Assembly (NCBI GenBank): GCA_037178625.1
Contig: CM074127.1
Location: forward strand, 4,464,001-4,528,000
Length of the DNA stretch: 64,000 nucleotides
Source: Skeletonema tropicum
Taxonomy: Eukaryota; Bacillariophyta; Thalassiosirophyceae; Thalassiosirales; Thalassiosiraceae
Direction: 5' to 3'
Made by a program: the position numbers and the translations under genes. Below are positions 41,901 through 53,088 of the stretch, one piece after another. Each line of letters begins with the position of its first letter. Position 1 is the stretch's first letter. The notes below the pieces were generated by a model that saw only the letters and a list, made by a program, of their open reading frames with translations, made no database searches and had not been told where the DNA came from.

Positions 41901-42785
41901 GGTGCGGCAACCAAAAAAGAGGATGTGCCGGCGGCACCGGCTGCCACTTTTGCATTTGGAAGTACATCTGAAAAGAAAACTGACAACGCTGCAAGTTCGT
42001 TCGCATTTGGATCCTCTGCTACCGATGTGAAAGAGAAAAGTAACACAGCACCAGCGGGCGCATCAGGGCTTCTCTTTCAGTCCAATCATCCTGCGAGTTC
42101 GGGAGACAAGAAAGAGCCATCGTTCAAATTTGGTCAAGCAGCAAGTGCAACTGAGACGAAGGCAACTCCCGCTCCTGCTTTCGCTTTTGGAACAGCTGCA
42201 CCAGCTGCTGCCGCTAAAGAGCCTGCACCAGCTGCAGCTTTCCAATTTGGCTCGCAAGCTCCTGCTGCAGCTCCTCCGGTGGCTGCGGCTCCTCCACCAG
42301 CATCCCTATTTGGTGGATCAGGCTTTGGCATGACACAATCTGCTCCGCCACAACCAGCCGCTCCAGTTCCAGCGCCGACGCCAGCTTTTGGATTCGGCGC
42401 TGCTTCCCAAACTCCTGCTCCAGCACCTGCCTTTGGGTTCGGGGGCAGTGCACAACCAACTGCACCTCCTGCAACAAACCCCGGATTCGCTTTCGGTTCT
42501 AACCAAACCACTGCACCAGCACCACCGCCAGCATTCGGAATGACCCCAGCTGCCCCTCCTGTAGCGACACCAGCCCCAGCGTTTGGTTTGCAATCTGCAC
42601 CTACACCTACACCTGCGCCGACGGGCTTTGGCGGAGGTGGTTTCGGAGGAACGCAAGCGCCTGCACCAGCGATGAATAGTGGTGCAGCATCTGGTGGTTT
42701 CAACATTGGTACAGGTGGTGGTGCAAAGAAGACACCTGGAAGGCGAATCGTCAGAGCAAGGAGACCACCAGGTAGTGGACGTTGA
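38971..42785 (+). CDS. FG-repeat nucleoporin of the nuclear basket (Nup153/Nup1-like), frameshifted
   Basis: Nuclear pore basket protein. The N-terminus has an amphipathic helix followed by basic residues (TSSFFSRIVSSVTPWKRKNK), the membrane-binding arrangement of Nup1/Nup60/Nup153. A RanBP2-type zinc finger is at about 41110-41175 (WKCPVCTTQNPLDETICLSC), as in Nup153. The last ~500 codons are FG repeats (GFSFG, FKFG, FAFG, GFGAA) in Ala/Pro/Ser/Thr-rich linkers. The C-terminus KKTPGRRIVRARRPPGSG is basic, like the importin-binding end of Nup153. Frame changes near 39655, 39812, 40095, 40335, 40745 and 41428 interrupt it; four fit one surplus base and two (39812, 40745) need a missing base or two surplus ones. 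About 1,270 aa after correction. Antisense frames here are composition shadows. Confidence 0.82.
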
Positions 42786-43095
42786 TCAAGCCATTACAAT
42801 ACTATTGCCATAGAATATATTTACGCACGATGTGATGATAGATAAAACTAAAGAAGACTTTTTGATCATACCTTGACCTTGAGTGACGTGCAGTGCGACA
42901 TCGATCCAGAACTGTCGTCTTGTAACAAAGGTACACAAAATATACTACTACAGATCATAGGTCAGAAACTATTTACCTATTCGTAAAATTATTCTATTTT
43001 CTGCAATATATACAAGATGCTTTTCCCTCTAATGTCATGTCTTTTCAGCTCCACTTTTCATGGAATGGAGCGTCATTCAGACTGCCACTTGTTCT
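42786..43095. other. Convergent 3' region between nucleoporin and HSF genes
   Basis: 310 bp of AT-rich sequence between convergent stops; nothing recognised. Confidence 0.5.
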
Positions 43096-44083
43096 TTAAA
43101 GGTTCAAGGAGTAGTCTTCAACAGATGCTTCTTGATTCAGTGATATAATGGATGACAAATCCTCATCGGTGTGGTCGTCTTTTTCAAAAATGCTTGCAAG
43201 ATACATCAAATCATCACTGTTGAATGGCTGGACAACCTGTTGTGTGTTGAGACCTTGTGCAGTAGTATCATCACTGCATGTGTGCACAGACGATGACGAC
43301 GACAAGGAGACTGAGTCCTGAACAAATTGATCATAGTTTTCGGAGGAAACAGGGGTGTGATCGAAGTATTGCAAGACTGGCTCTTGATAGGCTTGCGAAT
43401 CTGGTGGTGCAAACGCTGCATTATCATTATTTTGGAATTGAGCGTGATTGTCGCTGTAGGAAGATAATGACGCTTGTGAATCTGCTTGTGAAGACGAACA
43501 GCTGTTGTCATCGCTGACCTCATTCACATTCTTAGCTGCCCTCCTGGTAGACCTAGACGAAGCTTGAGCCTTGGTTCCGGAAGAACTCTTCTTCGAGGCG
43601 CTCTTAACTTCGGTGCGTTCAATTCCTTTCAATAGATCAGGTCGTCCACGGAGGAAGTTCACATGTTGCCATCCACCCTTTTCCCCACCAAGCGTCTCAG
43701 TACGAACAAATCCCCAGATATTCAGCTGGCGTGTCTGAAGAGAGAAGTCATAGAAGATGAGTTAGTTTGAACTTATGGCGAAGTAAGATGAGCCAAATGG
43801 ATCAAGACACTGCAACACTTACGAAAGATCGAAACTTGGTCTGTTTGAAGAACATCGGCGCGAGATCATTCATCATAACGTCCTTGTTGTGAATGATGAA
43901 GACACTACCATCGGCCGACCAGAAAAGCGAATCTGCGAACTCGGAATCACATGCATACTCGAGCATCTCGTAGAGTTTGAAAGGAAATGTCTGCTGGTTT
44001 TGTAGCGCCTTCATGGCAGACTTGGAAGCTGCTGATGTGGATTCAGCTGTCACGCGTCTGGAGAGAGTTTTTCTTTGGATCAT
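43096..44083 (-). CDS. Heat shock factor (HSF) family transcription factor
   Basis: Two exons, 43823-44083 and 43096-43734, over an 88-nt intron (GTAAGT...CTTCAG, phase 0); joined length 299 aa. The HSF DNA-binding domain is split by the intron: FPFKLYEMLEYACDSEFADS, LFWSADGSVFIIHNKD, APMFFKQTKFRSF in exon 1, then TRQLNIWGFVRTETLGGEKG and WQHVNFLRGRPDLLKGIER in exon 2. The winged-HTH recognition helix (FKQTKFRSFTRQLNIWGF) is well kept, although canonical SSFVRQLN is FRSFTRQLN here. No long heptad HR-A/B trimerisation region follows; the C-terminal half is Ser/Gln/Asp-rich with acidic activation-like patches. HSF is a strongly expanded family in diatoms, and this is one of the short members. 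Confidence 0.93.
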
Positions 44084-45681
44084 AATGGAGTTATTCCTGA
44101 CAGTATGTCTTTCCTTAGTGGGCTTATAGTTATGAAGTTGCAGAAGAGCAAGTGTACAATTTGTGTTGTTAACTGAAGTAATGCGAGCTTGTTACTAATG
44201 AAAAGGTGCTCATTGAAAAGTGCAATGGTAGAGATGTCGAACTATCTTGTGTCGCCATCAAGAAGGAGTGACTTTTTCAAACACGCTCAGCACACGCTTG
44301 CAGATCCGGTAACCAGAGTACCGCTCGATTTAAGGCCTCTATATACTCCAATTTTGGGGGGGCAACGTATTGTTTTTAAAATCGTAATAAAATTCATTGA
44401 CAGAACGGGCCTTAGGGCGGAAGCCCCCTAACAAGTTAAAACTGAAACTTTCTTAAAAGATTTTTACCTTACCAAGTCTAAAACATGAGTTCGCATATTT
44501 GACACGCGTAAAGTCGATTTGTACGTTGGAATAGTTATGTTTTTTCCCCACCTCAATTACGCTTTACCTTCACACAAACCGTATAGGGATAATACATCGA
44601 AAGAGACAGATTTATTCGATTAGCCTGTAACCGCTGAGATTCTCATTGGTACTTGAACCGGTCTGTTCGCAACCTTTGGTCTCGGGCCTTCAAGCAAGGT
44701 TCGGTGACAGTATGTACCGTTCACGTGCGTGGAGTTGATTACCTAGAATATCTTTTTACTTTTTACGCCTCTTGAGGGCCTACCAGACGTACTTTAACAT
44801 TTCTTACAAAATTTCTTACTTGGGAGTAGGAGCATCTCACATATCACAAGATAGATGGACTAACTACCTTTATTTACTCTCAATTTTGTACAAGGAGAAG
44901 GTAAATATGTATCAGAAATTGTTAAGTTCCTCAAGAGGCGACATTACAAGGACTAAAAATTTCTGTTATGTACATAATCTATCAGATATTGCTAGCAGCT
45001 GTAGCGAGTGGCTCCATGAGATGGAGAATGGAGACACTCTAGATTTGTAGATAGATACAAAAATTAGCTCTAGCTATAGAGCAATACGAGGGTAAATCTG
45101 AAGAGAAAAGAGACACATTTACAATACTTATTACATTATTCGCCTGATTCTCCAACTGGCAATTGGCCTGTAACCGCTGCGATTTGCATTACTGCTTTTG
45201 TCATTGAACCAGCCCGGAACGCGACCTGAGGTACCGGTGCCAACAATTGTTCGTTGCCAGTCCCGTTTTCAGGCGTGCGTGGAGGCCAAAAGAAGATACT
45301 GTAGATAGATAGAGTGTATTGTAAGTACGTAGGTACTTCTACTTCCATACCATAATCACAAATCCCACATACACAAATAAGAATGTATGTACTGTCAGAA
45401 AAGTTGGACACTCCAAGTAGTATCGTAGGTATCGTACTTAAAGGTCACTACAAGAGAGAAAGACTTCTCAGGAGGGGCTTGGGTTAATCGCATTGGGACC
45501 TGCAATCTTGGAAAACTCTGACGTGATTTGTTGGGGGAAGTGGATTTTGGGGATAGGTTAGGAGTGGCCGTAAATTCTGGTGGGCTGGTTTGGATGAGGA
45601 CCACGATGATTTCGCGAGCGGATAGATCCAATCATTGATCAAGTAGTAATTGATGTCGTACCTATTACATTAGAAAGATAT
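44084..45681. other. Gene-poor region with decayed repeats
   Basis: About 1.6 kb between the HSF start and the LeuRS stop. It holds the degenerate repeat pair annotated at 44597-45300. A 92-codon plus-strand frame (44772-45050) contains NFCYVHNLSD, faintly like short-chain dehydrogenase/epimerase proteins, but has no support as a gene. A 91-codon minus-strand frame (45136-45411) covers the second repeat. I regard both as relics. Confidence 0.5.
44597..45300 (-). repeat. Degenerate direct repeat pair (relic of an unknown coding unit)
   Basis: 44597-44740 and 45098-45290 share GCCTGTAACCGCTG (44629-44642; 45168-45181), GAAA(A)GAGACA(C)ATTTA before it, and CGTGCGTGGAG after it, with substitutions and indels between. 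On the minus strand they read ...VPMRISAVTG-stop and ...AVMQIAAVTGQLPVGE, so they look like two diverged copies of one C-terminal peptide. A third minus-strand frame at 45395-45631 contains LQVPMRLTQAP and may be a more diverged copy. Confidence 0.5.
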
Positions 45682-48615
45682 TCACTTCGCAACAATGTTA
45701 AGAATTCTACCAGGAACATAAATAATCTTCTTCACATCTTTGCCATCAAGCTGATTAGATACACTTTGCACTTTCATAGCTTCGGCCATTGCTCCTTCCT
45801 GATCGGCATCCTTAGGGATTTCAATCTCTCCTCTGGTCTTACCATTTACTTGCACTCCCATCTTCACGGTGTTGTCAACACATAATGCTTCATCGTGTTC
45901 TACCCATGGATGGTACGCTAATGTGTCATCGTGGCCAAGAATGCTCCAGCATTCTTCCCCGAGGTGAGGCGCAAATGGAGAGACCATCAGGGTCAATTTT
46001 TCTGCAGCCTCCCGTGGAACTTGATCTTTCAGTGATGTTAAATGATTAGTCAAGACCATCATTGCTGAAATGGCTGTGTTGAATGACATGCTCTCAATAT
46101 CTTCAGTTACCTTCTTCATAGTTTTGTGTAGTATCTTGGTAGTTTCCTCGTCCATTTCAACAGCATCATTCTGTGCAGCTGCCTTAACTACATTGAATAA
46201 TTTAGATTGGAAGCGCACGACCCCAGAGACTTGACTCGTTTGCCATGGCTTCACTGCCTCCAAAGGACCCATGAACATTTCGTAGAGTCGAAGTGCGTCA
46301 GCTCCGTGTTCTTCAACAACATCATCAGGGTTGACCACGTTTCCGCGGGACTTGGACATCTGATACAAACAATTGCCAAGTCATTGATTAATAAACGATA
46401 AACGATGCGCAAGACTGCAACAAGGATTCAGACGCTTTCTTACCTTCTCTCCATCTGATCCTAGAATCATGCCCTGATGCACAAGTTTCTGGAATGGCTC
46501 TGGGTGTTTTGTGTATCCAAGATCATACAACACTTGATGCCAAAATCTCGCATACAATAAATGAAGAACGGCGTGCTCGGCACCTCCAACATATAAATCA
46601 ACTGGCATCCAGTCTTCATCGAGTTCAGGACTAAAAGCCGCCTCGCCGTTCTTTGGGTCGAGGAAGCGGAAGTAGTACCAGCAAGACCCTGCCCATTGTG
46701 GCATAGTATTTGTCTCGCGCGCAAACCACTTACCGTCTTTCTGGAAGTATCTCCAGTCCTTCGCTCTGGCCAAGCATCCTGCGGGGTCGTCACCAGGAGA
46801 AAAGTCTTCCATTTCAGGCAAAGTCAAAGGTAAATCAGCCTCATCCACTGGGATAGGCTTGTCAAACCGAATCGTGTGCTCACAACCATCATCCTTAGGA
46901 TCAACTGCACTAGCTTCCACTCCCTCGGGGAAGTCAATTGGGAAGTAAATCGGGATAGGCTCTCCCCAATAACGCTGGCGAGAAAACACCCAATCGCGGA
47001 GTTTGTATGTAATCTTTGGTCCTCCAGATGATATCTCAGCCAGCTTGGCAGTAATTGCCTTCTTTGCTTTCTTCGTTTTCATTCCATCAAAATCACCACT
47101 GTTTACATTAACGCCCGCTTGTGTGAATGCCTCTTCTGTTGATAACTCTCCATCCTTCTTTGCAGGCTCAACTACCCACTTCACTTCTAGGCCAAATTTG
47201 GATGCAAATTCAAAGTCTCTTTCATCATGTGCAGGTACTGCCATCACTGCGCCAGTTCCGTAAGAGCCCAATACATAATCTCCAATCCAGATAGGAACCT
47301 TTTCGTTTGTCAAGGGATGGATCGCATAACCTCCAGTGAAAACACCTGTCTTTTCCTTTGACGATGTGCGATCAAGATCTGAGCGAGACGACGTGGTGGT
47401 AACATATGCATCAACTTCTTCTTTTTGTTCGGCGGTAGTAACAGATGATACAAGAGGGTGCTCTGGTGCAAGAGTGACGTAGGTCACTCCAAAAAGCGTA
47501 TCGGCGCGAGTAGTGAAAACTGTAACTTTCTGTGGATGGCAACAATAGGTTGAATCATTATCAACACAATCAGCGCAACTAGAGAACAGTAGTAAAATCA
47601 AAGAAACTCACCTCATCATCCAAGCCATCCACCTTGAATTCAATTTCAGTGCCCTCACTCTTTCCAATCCACTGTTCCTGTGCTGTCATGGTACCACTGG
47701 GCCAATCCAGACCCTCCAATCCCTGTTCCAACCTATCTGCATATTCAGTGATTTTCAAGTACCCACTGACGAAGAGGCAATCGAGTGACGGGATGGTCTC
47801 CACGTTCACTCAAACCATTGATAACTTCTTCATTAGACAAAACAGTCCCAAGAGCTGGGCACCAATTCACAGATACCTCACTTTGACTTGCCAACCCCTT
47901 CTTGTACAATTGAAGGAAAATCCATTGCGTCCACTTGACATAGTCCACATCCGTCGTGGCAACTTCCTTCTCCCAATCATACGAAAATCCAAGCATCTGA
48001 AGCTGTCCTCTTAAAGTTGGCAATATTCTTTTTCGTTGTTGCTTCCGGGTGTGTTCCAGTCTGAATTGCAAATTGTTCCGCGGGCAAACCGAAGGAATCC
48101 CATCCGATGGGATGAAGAACATCATGCGATGTCATACGCCAATAGCGTGACATGACATCGGATGCGGTGTACCCCTCTGGATGTCCCACGTGCAACCCTG
48201 CTCCACTGGGGTATGGGAACATGTCTAGCACGTACTTCTTTTTATTTTTGCTTTTGGTGACAGTTCCGTCTTCGTTTGTTGTGCGACGCTCTGGTGTCTT
48301 GAAGGTGTTATTTTCCTTCCAGTAGGCTTGCCATTTGGCTTCTACTGAAGCAAATGGATAGCCAGTTGAAGCGGCAGCTGGAGGTGCTTCCTCGACAGTT
48401 TCACTCATATGACGACGAGTACTTACGAACGGTTGTTGTCTGAGACTACCATGGTGAGAATACTTTTGTTGAGTCAATGATTCGCCGTTCAATACTCCAA
48501 ATGCGCCAGTCCTCTTGTTTTGGCTTTGAATGAACCTTCGTGTAGAAGTAGTCGCGGGGGCACGAAATGCCGATGCAAGTTGTGCAATCATGATGGTTGC
48601 TAATAAGAATTTCAT
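45682..48615 (-). CDS. Leucyl-tRNA synthetase, organellar (bacterial type), two frameshifts
   Basis: Class I synthetase charging tRNA-Leu in the plastid, possibly also the mitochondrion. Three exons: 47612-48615, 46444-47529, 45682-46359, with introns of 82 and 84 nt, all phase 0; about 921 aa. The N-terminus [20 protein letters not shown] is an ASAFAP-type plastid presequence; an internal Met before SETVEEAPP could start a differently targeted form. HIGH is HVGHPEGY, the editing (CP1) domain shows [12 protein letters not shown] and [15 protein letters not shown], and KMSKS is split by the second intron (EK / MSKSRGN). Two frame changes lie in exon 1, near 48008 (NIANFKR to [13 protein letters not shown]) and 47757 (RQWVL to KITEYADRL), each explained by one surplus base. 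Bacterial in type, close to E. coli LeuS in order of motifs. Confidence 0.9.
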
Positions 48616-49121
48616 TCTTTTTGATGGATCTACTTTGATGTTATGTGCCTGCTTCCTCTAACTTCCTCTAGCTAATGTTGCCTCCGTGTACTGCAAATGA
48701 TCCTCCTCTCCCAAACAGCTTGATTGAAGGAATGACTGTCGGCTTATCGGCAGTGCTTGCAATAACAACTGTCGATGAAAAGTGTAGCAGCAATCACTGA
48801 CGCCATGGATCTCATGCACTGACGCATCCACATCCGATCCACATCGAGCGAGGAGTGAGTGATGATGCGATGAGATGAGGAGTGGAAGGTATCTCTCAGC
48901 TCCGTTTTGCCGCTTCTCTGCTTCCGGTGTTGGCGCAATATCTTCTCTCAAAATGGAAACTTCCTTCCGCCTTGGATCCATCAGCACCACCAGTCAAAGA
49001 GAACCAATGCCTTGCCGTTAGAACATGGAACATTGACAATTGACAAGCAATACATCTCACTGTAAAGAAGATTCGGATCCTCACGCATAATAAGTACAGT
49101 TGAAGACATCTAGCAACAATC
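48616..49121. promoter_or_regulatory. Divergent intergenic region (LeuRS / isocitrate dehydrogenase)
   Basis: About 500 bp between divergent starts. Short minus-strand frames here overlap each other and lack support. No repeat or RNA gene recognised. Confidence 0.4.
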
Positions 49122-50741
49122 ATGGCATCAACTCTCCGTCTCATATCCTCGCGATACCTATCAGGTGTCGCATCCAAAAATGGATTGCATCATGCAGCCA
49201 ACAGCACATCTTCTGCTTCATTGATGCTCCGATCCAGCACCTCCTTCCAATTCTCTCGATTTCAATCCACCGATGTTGCCGCAACTGGTCCCAAGGTCAA
49301 GGCTCCTCCAATGGTGTACATCAGTGGTGAAGAAATGACACATTACACAACACAACTTCTTCTCCAGAAATGGGTGGAACCATACTTTGATACCTCCTCT
49401 TGGGAAAAGTACGATCTATCCTGCAAATCACGTGATGATACCGATGATCAGGTTCTTGCCGATGCCGTTGAGGCAGGCAAGCGCATCGGAGCTATCTTCA
49501 AGGAGCCTACCATCACCCCCTCGGCAATTCAGGTGCAAGAGATGGGTTTGAAGAAGGCATGGGGATCTCCCAATGGTGCCATGAGACGAGGATGGAATGG
49601 AATTACCATCAGTCGTGATACAATTCATATTGAAGGTATTGAACTTGGATACAAGAATCAAGTCTTGTTTGAGAGGCATGCCGTTGGTGGAGAGTATGGA
49701 GCTGGATGGAATGAGGTTGGTGCTGGAACATTGCTCACAACTTATATTCCCAAGGATGGTGGAGCACCGTTTGTGGTGGATAAGAGAGATTTGACAGATA
49801 ATCACAATGTATGTGTTGTATACCACAACCCTTACGATAATGTTAGAGATTTGGCACATTTGTTCTTCAAACGGTGTTTGGAGGCCAAGGTTACACCATA
49901 CATTGTTACCAAGAAAACTGTTTTCAAGTGGCAAGAGGGATTCTGGGCTACAATGAAGAAGGTGTTTGATGAAAAATACAAGGATGAATTCTTGAAGGAG
50001 GGTCTGCTTGATAGGTCTGGAGGAGATCTGCAACATCTCATTTCCGATGCTGCCACGATGCAATTGATTAGGTGGACAGATGGTGGCTTCGGTATGGCTG
50101 CTCACAACTACGATGGTGATATGCTTACCGATCAAATTGCTCAGGTCCACCGTTCCCCTGGTTTCATTACATCAAATCTTGTTGGTAAATCCGATGATGG
50201 AAGTCTCATCAAAGAATTCGAAGCGTCTCATGGTACTGTCACTGATCTTTGGCTTGACCACCTCGCTGGCAAGGAAACGTCACTTAACCCACTTGGATTG
50301 GTCGAGGCCCTTCTTGGTGCCATGGCTCACGCTGCTCAATTAGAATTGGATGCCAATCCAAAAGACAAGAAGGCTGCAGAGGTACATGCATATGTAGAGA
50401 ACTTCAATGAAACTCTTCGCTTGGCTCTTCACAACACGTTCCGTTACGGACAAGGAACCCGTGATATGTGTGGACCTACAGGTTTCACGACTGAGGACTT
50501 TGTTGCCAAGGTGGCATGGCGTCTTGACAGGTACTTGCAACAGCAAATTGAGGAACAAGCTCCACCAGAATTGTCGGAGGAGGACTTGCCTGTCCCTGCT
50601 GGTAAGATCACTGCGTTTGATCAGAAGGCCATTCTCCAGCTGTTTGAGAAGTATGACAAGAGTGGAGAGGGTAAGATTGATTTCAAGAACTTTTCTAAGA
50701 TGTTGATGAAGATGGGAGTTGCACCAACCAAGTCCACATAG
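49122..50741 (+). CDS. Isocitrate dehydrogenase with C-terminal EF-hand, probably NAD-specific, mitochondrial
   Basis: 539 aa, single exon. Converts isocitrate to 2-oxoglutarate in the TCA cycle. The first ~50 residues are rich in S, R, A and lack acids: a mitochondrial presequence. The core is the dimeric eukaryotic-type fold (SPNGAMRRGWNGITISRD, KKTVFKWQEGFWATMKKVF, NYDGDMLTDQIAQ). In NADP-dependent relatives the coenzyme site reads HGTVTRHY, with Arg-His binding the 2'-phosphate; here it is HGTVTDLW, which points to NAD. The last 40 residues add an EF-hand: ILQLFEKYDKSGEGKIDFKN, loop starting D512, but loop position 12 is Asn rather than Glu/Asp. Related microalgal enzymes with EF-hand tails have been reported; calcium control of this one is inference. 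Confidence 0.9.
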   Translation: MASTLRLISSRYLSGVASKNGLHHAANSTSSASLMLRSSTSFQFSRFQSTDVAATGPKVKAPPMVYISGEEMTHYTTQLLLQKWVEPYFDTSSWEKYDLSCKSRDDTDDQVLADAVEAGKRIGAIFKEPTITPSAIQVQEMGLKKAWGSPNGAMRRGWNGITISRDTIHIEGIELGYKNQVLFERHAVGGEYGAGWNEVGAGTLLTTYIPKDGGAPFVVDKRDLTDNHNVCVVYHNPYDNVRDLAHLFFKRCLEAKVTPYIVTKKTVFKWQEGFWATMKKVFDEKYKDEFLKEGLLDRSGGDLQHLISDAATMQLIRWTDGGFGMAAHNYDGDMLTDQIAQVHRSPGFITSNLVGKSDDGSLIKEFEASHGTVTDLWLDHLAGKETSLNPLGLVEALLGAMAHAAQLELDANPKDKKAAEVHAYVENFNETLRLALHNTFRYGQGTRDMCGPTGFTTEDFVAKVAWRLDRYLQQQIEEQAPPELSEEDLPVPAGKITAFDQKAILQLFEKYDKSGEGKIDFKNFSKMLMKMGVAPTKST

Positions 50742-51167
50742 ACAATATATATGTAAAGAATAAGTATAGACATCCTCATTGTTTCCCATCTTTCAATTAT
50801 AGACTACAAGTCAAACATGCTGATTATTAATTTAGTACGAGACACCTGCCTTCTTCGGGAATTTACTTAGCCACGGTGGCTTCTATGCTACTCATATTAT
50901 TAACAATTGTTTGTGTTCCTTGAATGAAATAATGAAGGGTCCGACAAGAGAATGAAGCAAACCTCTCTAGCTAGTTGGGAGGGGGATACTAATTACCTCT
51001 CAGCAGAAAAACAGCAACTCTAAAATACATTAACTGGAACCTACCCATACCCCTCAATAGTTAATTGGTATTGACCATGCGCGGTAGATCTTCCCCTCTC
51101 GATCCTACAATGGCTTCGCAAACTAGTGCACTTCCCCTTCCCCGAGGATGAACGCTACATACCTAAA
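50742..51167. other. Convergent 3' region between IDH and PP1 genes
   Basis: About 430 bp between convergent stops; nothing recognised beyond AT-rich sequence. Confidence 0.5.
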
Positions 51168-52182
51168 TTAAGCGTTTCCACCCTGGTAAGCAAAACGCTG
51201 CCTCTTCTCGGCAGGCTTCAAAATTTGGAAACTACACATCAAAGTATCATCCACACTCATCATCGCTCCAGGCATTATCGAACTCCCCGCAATAGTTGGG
51301 TGCAGAGAACAAAGTCACCAATTGCCTCCTGGCGAAGAATTCATACCCATCCTCCACAACCTGATGAGCTCGGCAGATCAAGTCCAAATCATGCCTATTT
51401 AGGAACTGAGCAACAATATCCTCGCCAAAGGTGAACGAGACACCACGGTCGTTCTCCCCCCATCCATCAATATCCTTATCGGGGTCACTCCACAACAAAT
51501 CACACAACAACCCAGTATCCGGGACATCAGTAGGCCTAACAATGCGCTTCACCTGGTCCAAACTAGTCAACTCCGGACTCAACCCCCCATGCGTACAAAA
51601 AATCTTCTCATCCACCACAGCAGCACAGGGAAGACAATTGAAACAATCGGTAAAGGTCTTCCAAAGCTTAATTCCAAAACGGCGCTTGCACTCGTCATAG
51701 AAACCGTAAATGCGGTTAATGGAGGCGCACTCGTGATTTCCTCGAAGGATGAAGAAATTTTCGGGGTATTTGATCTTGTACGCCAAGAGGAGACAAATGG
51801 TCTCGAGGGACTGCTTCCCACGGTCCACATAATCCCCCAAGAAGATGTAATTGGACTCGGGGGGGAACCCGCCGTACTCGAAAAGACGGAGGAGGTCATA
51901 GTACTGCCCGTGAACATCCCCGCAGATTTTAATGGGTGCCTCGAGTTCCAAAAGCATGGGCTGTGAGATCAAAAGGTCTCGACTGCGGAGACAGAGCATC
52001 TTGACCTCGGCTTCGGAAAGGTCCACTTGCTTGCCTGGGCGGGCGCCACGAACGCTAAGCAGTTTGTCGATAATCACATCCACGGGGTCACTTAGGAGGG
52101 TTACTCCACCCATGTTGGTAGCCGGGTCGGCGGCGGGATCATTTGAAGGGGCCCCTCCAGCGGCGTCTCCGTTAGATGACAT
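51168..52182 (-). CDS. Serine/threonine protein phosphatase PP1 catalytic subunit, one frameshift
   Basis: Metal-dependent phosphatase of the PPP family, about 337 aa after correction. The signature blocks [32 protein letters not shown] and [19 protein letters not shown] hold all metal ligands and the catalytic His; [13 protein letters not shown] is the beta12-beta13 toxin-sensitive loop. PP1 rather than PP2A is shown by the C-terminus [14 protein letters not shown]. The frame breaks inside CGEFDNA: as written it ends after [10 protein letters not shown], while dropping one base near 51270 (GCCTGG to GCTGG) continues as [14 protein letters not shown] to a stop at 51168. The N-terminal ~25 residues are Gly/Ala/Asn-rich. 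Because PP1 is essential, a sequence error is likelier than a real break. Confidence 0.93.
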
Positions 52183-53088
52183 GGTTGATTTTTCTATGCA
52201 AATTTAAATTAATGCTGTGATGCTGCTGCTTGCTTCAATGCCAGGTAAAGTTGCTGGATGCATTGAGACGGAGCCAGCAAGGGTGCGGTAAGCAGCGGTA
52301 AGCGGTGAATAGAGCCGGTTGAAAAAGGTCGTGGTGCGGGGAATCCCGACCTTGCTTGGACACAACGCTGAGAACCGCCATCCGATCCAACTGTCATCCG
52401 TTATCTACATCTGCGGAGGAACTGAATACCTACTCTACATTGATGGCTATTTTAGTCGCGATGACTCTTTTGAGAACCTTCCTTACAACTGTTTTAGATC
52501 GTAGACTGCTGCCTCACGGCGGCTCACGGCGACGGTTAGCGTCTCTTGGACTTTTTTGAAAAAGTCCAAGAGTGTGACACAGAAGCTAGTACTAACTGCT
52601 TGCTGATCCCGTGTCTTTATGTGTCATAGTTCTACAATGTGATAAAAAAGGAAGAAAATGACGAGAGACGTTAACCGTCAAATCACACGAGCAGTGAACC
52701 GCTGTGTGCCTGCACTCTCGAGCGGAAGATGTCAAGAAGCAAGATATCCGGATATGTCTCATCAACTTCTTACAATATACTGCATGTACTTCATGCCAAT
52801 CCCTACCTACTTAGGTAGCCTCTGCAGTGAAGGCGTTACTACAATGGTGCTAAAAGAGAATAGAAAAGGCTCAACGAAGAGTTACAATCACTATCGGCGA
52901 CGCTTCATACTTACATGCAGCCAGTTTCTCTCTTCTTGGCTACATAATATTCACCTTTCCAATCCGCCAGCGATCTAATGGATCTAAACCAAGAAGTAAT
53001 GGGCAAGCTACTGCCAAAGTTTTAGGATCATTAGCGAACAGTCCCTATTCATCCTATTGAATATGGTGTGCAATCAACACCTCTCGTT
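52183..53088. other. Intergenic region with perfect hairpin
   Basis: About 900 bp between divergent starts. It holds the hairpin at 52545-52570 and short repeats of GCGGTAAGC (52284-52303) and CACGGCGG/CACGGCGA (52515-52532). Open frames here show no similarity I recognise. Confidence 0.5.
52545..52570. other. Perfect 12-bp inverted repeat (hairpin)
   Basis: CTTGGACTTTTT and AAAAAGTCCAAG are exact reverse complements separated by TG. It could be a cruciform, a terminator-like RNA hairpin or a dimeric factor site. Confidence 0.85.

Noticed and set aside
41399..42706. Long antisense frames (215 and 190 codons) over the FG-repeat region
   Set aside because: They are low-complexity reflections of the Ala/Pro/Gly-rich repeats.
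36604..42785. Frame changes in USP14 and the nucleoporin read as introns
   Set aside because: Family sequence runs on without a gap across the changes and GT...AG pairs of suitable length are lacking there.
44772..45050. 92-codon plus-strand frame with NFCYVHNLSD, faintly like an epimerase/dehydrogenase
   Set aside because: Too short, no ATG-supported gene structure and no Rossmann motif; at most a relic.
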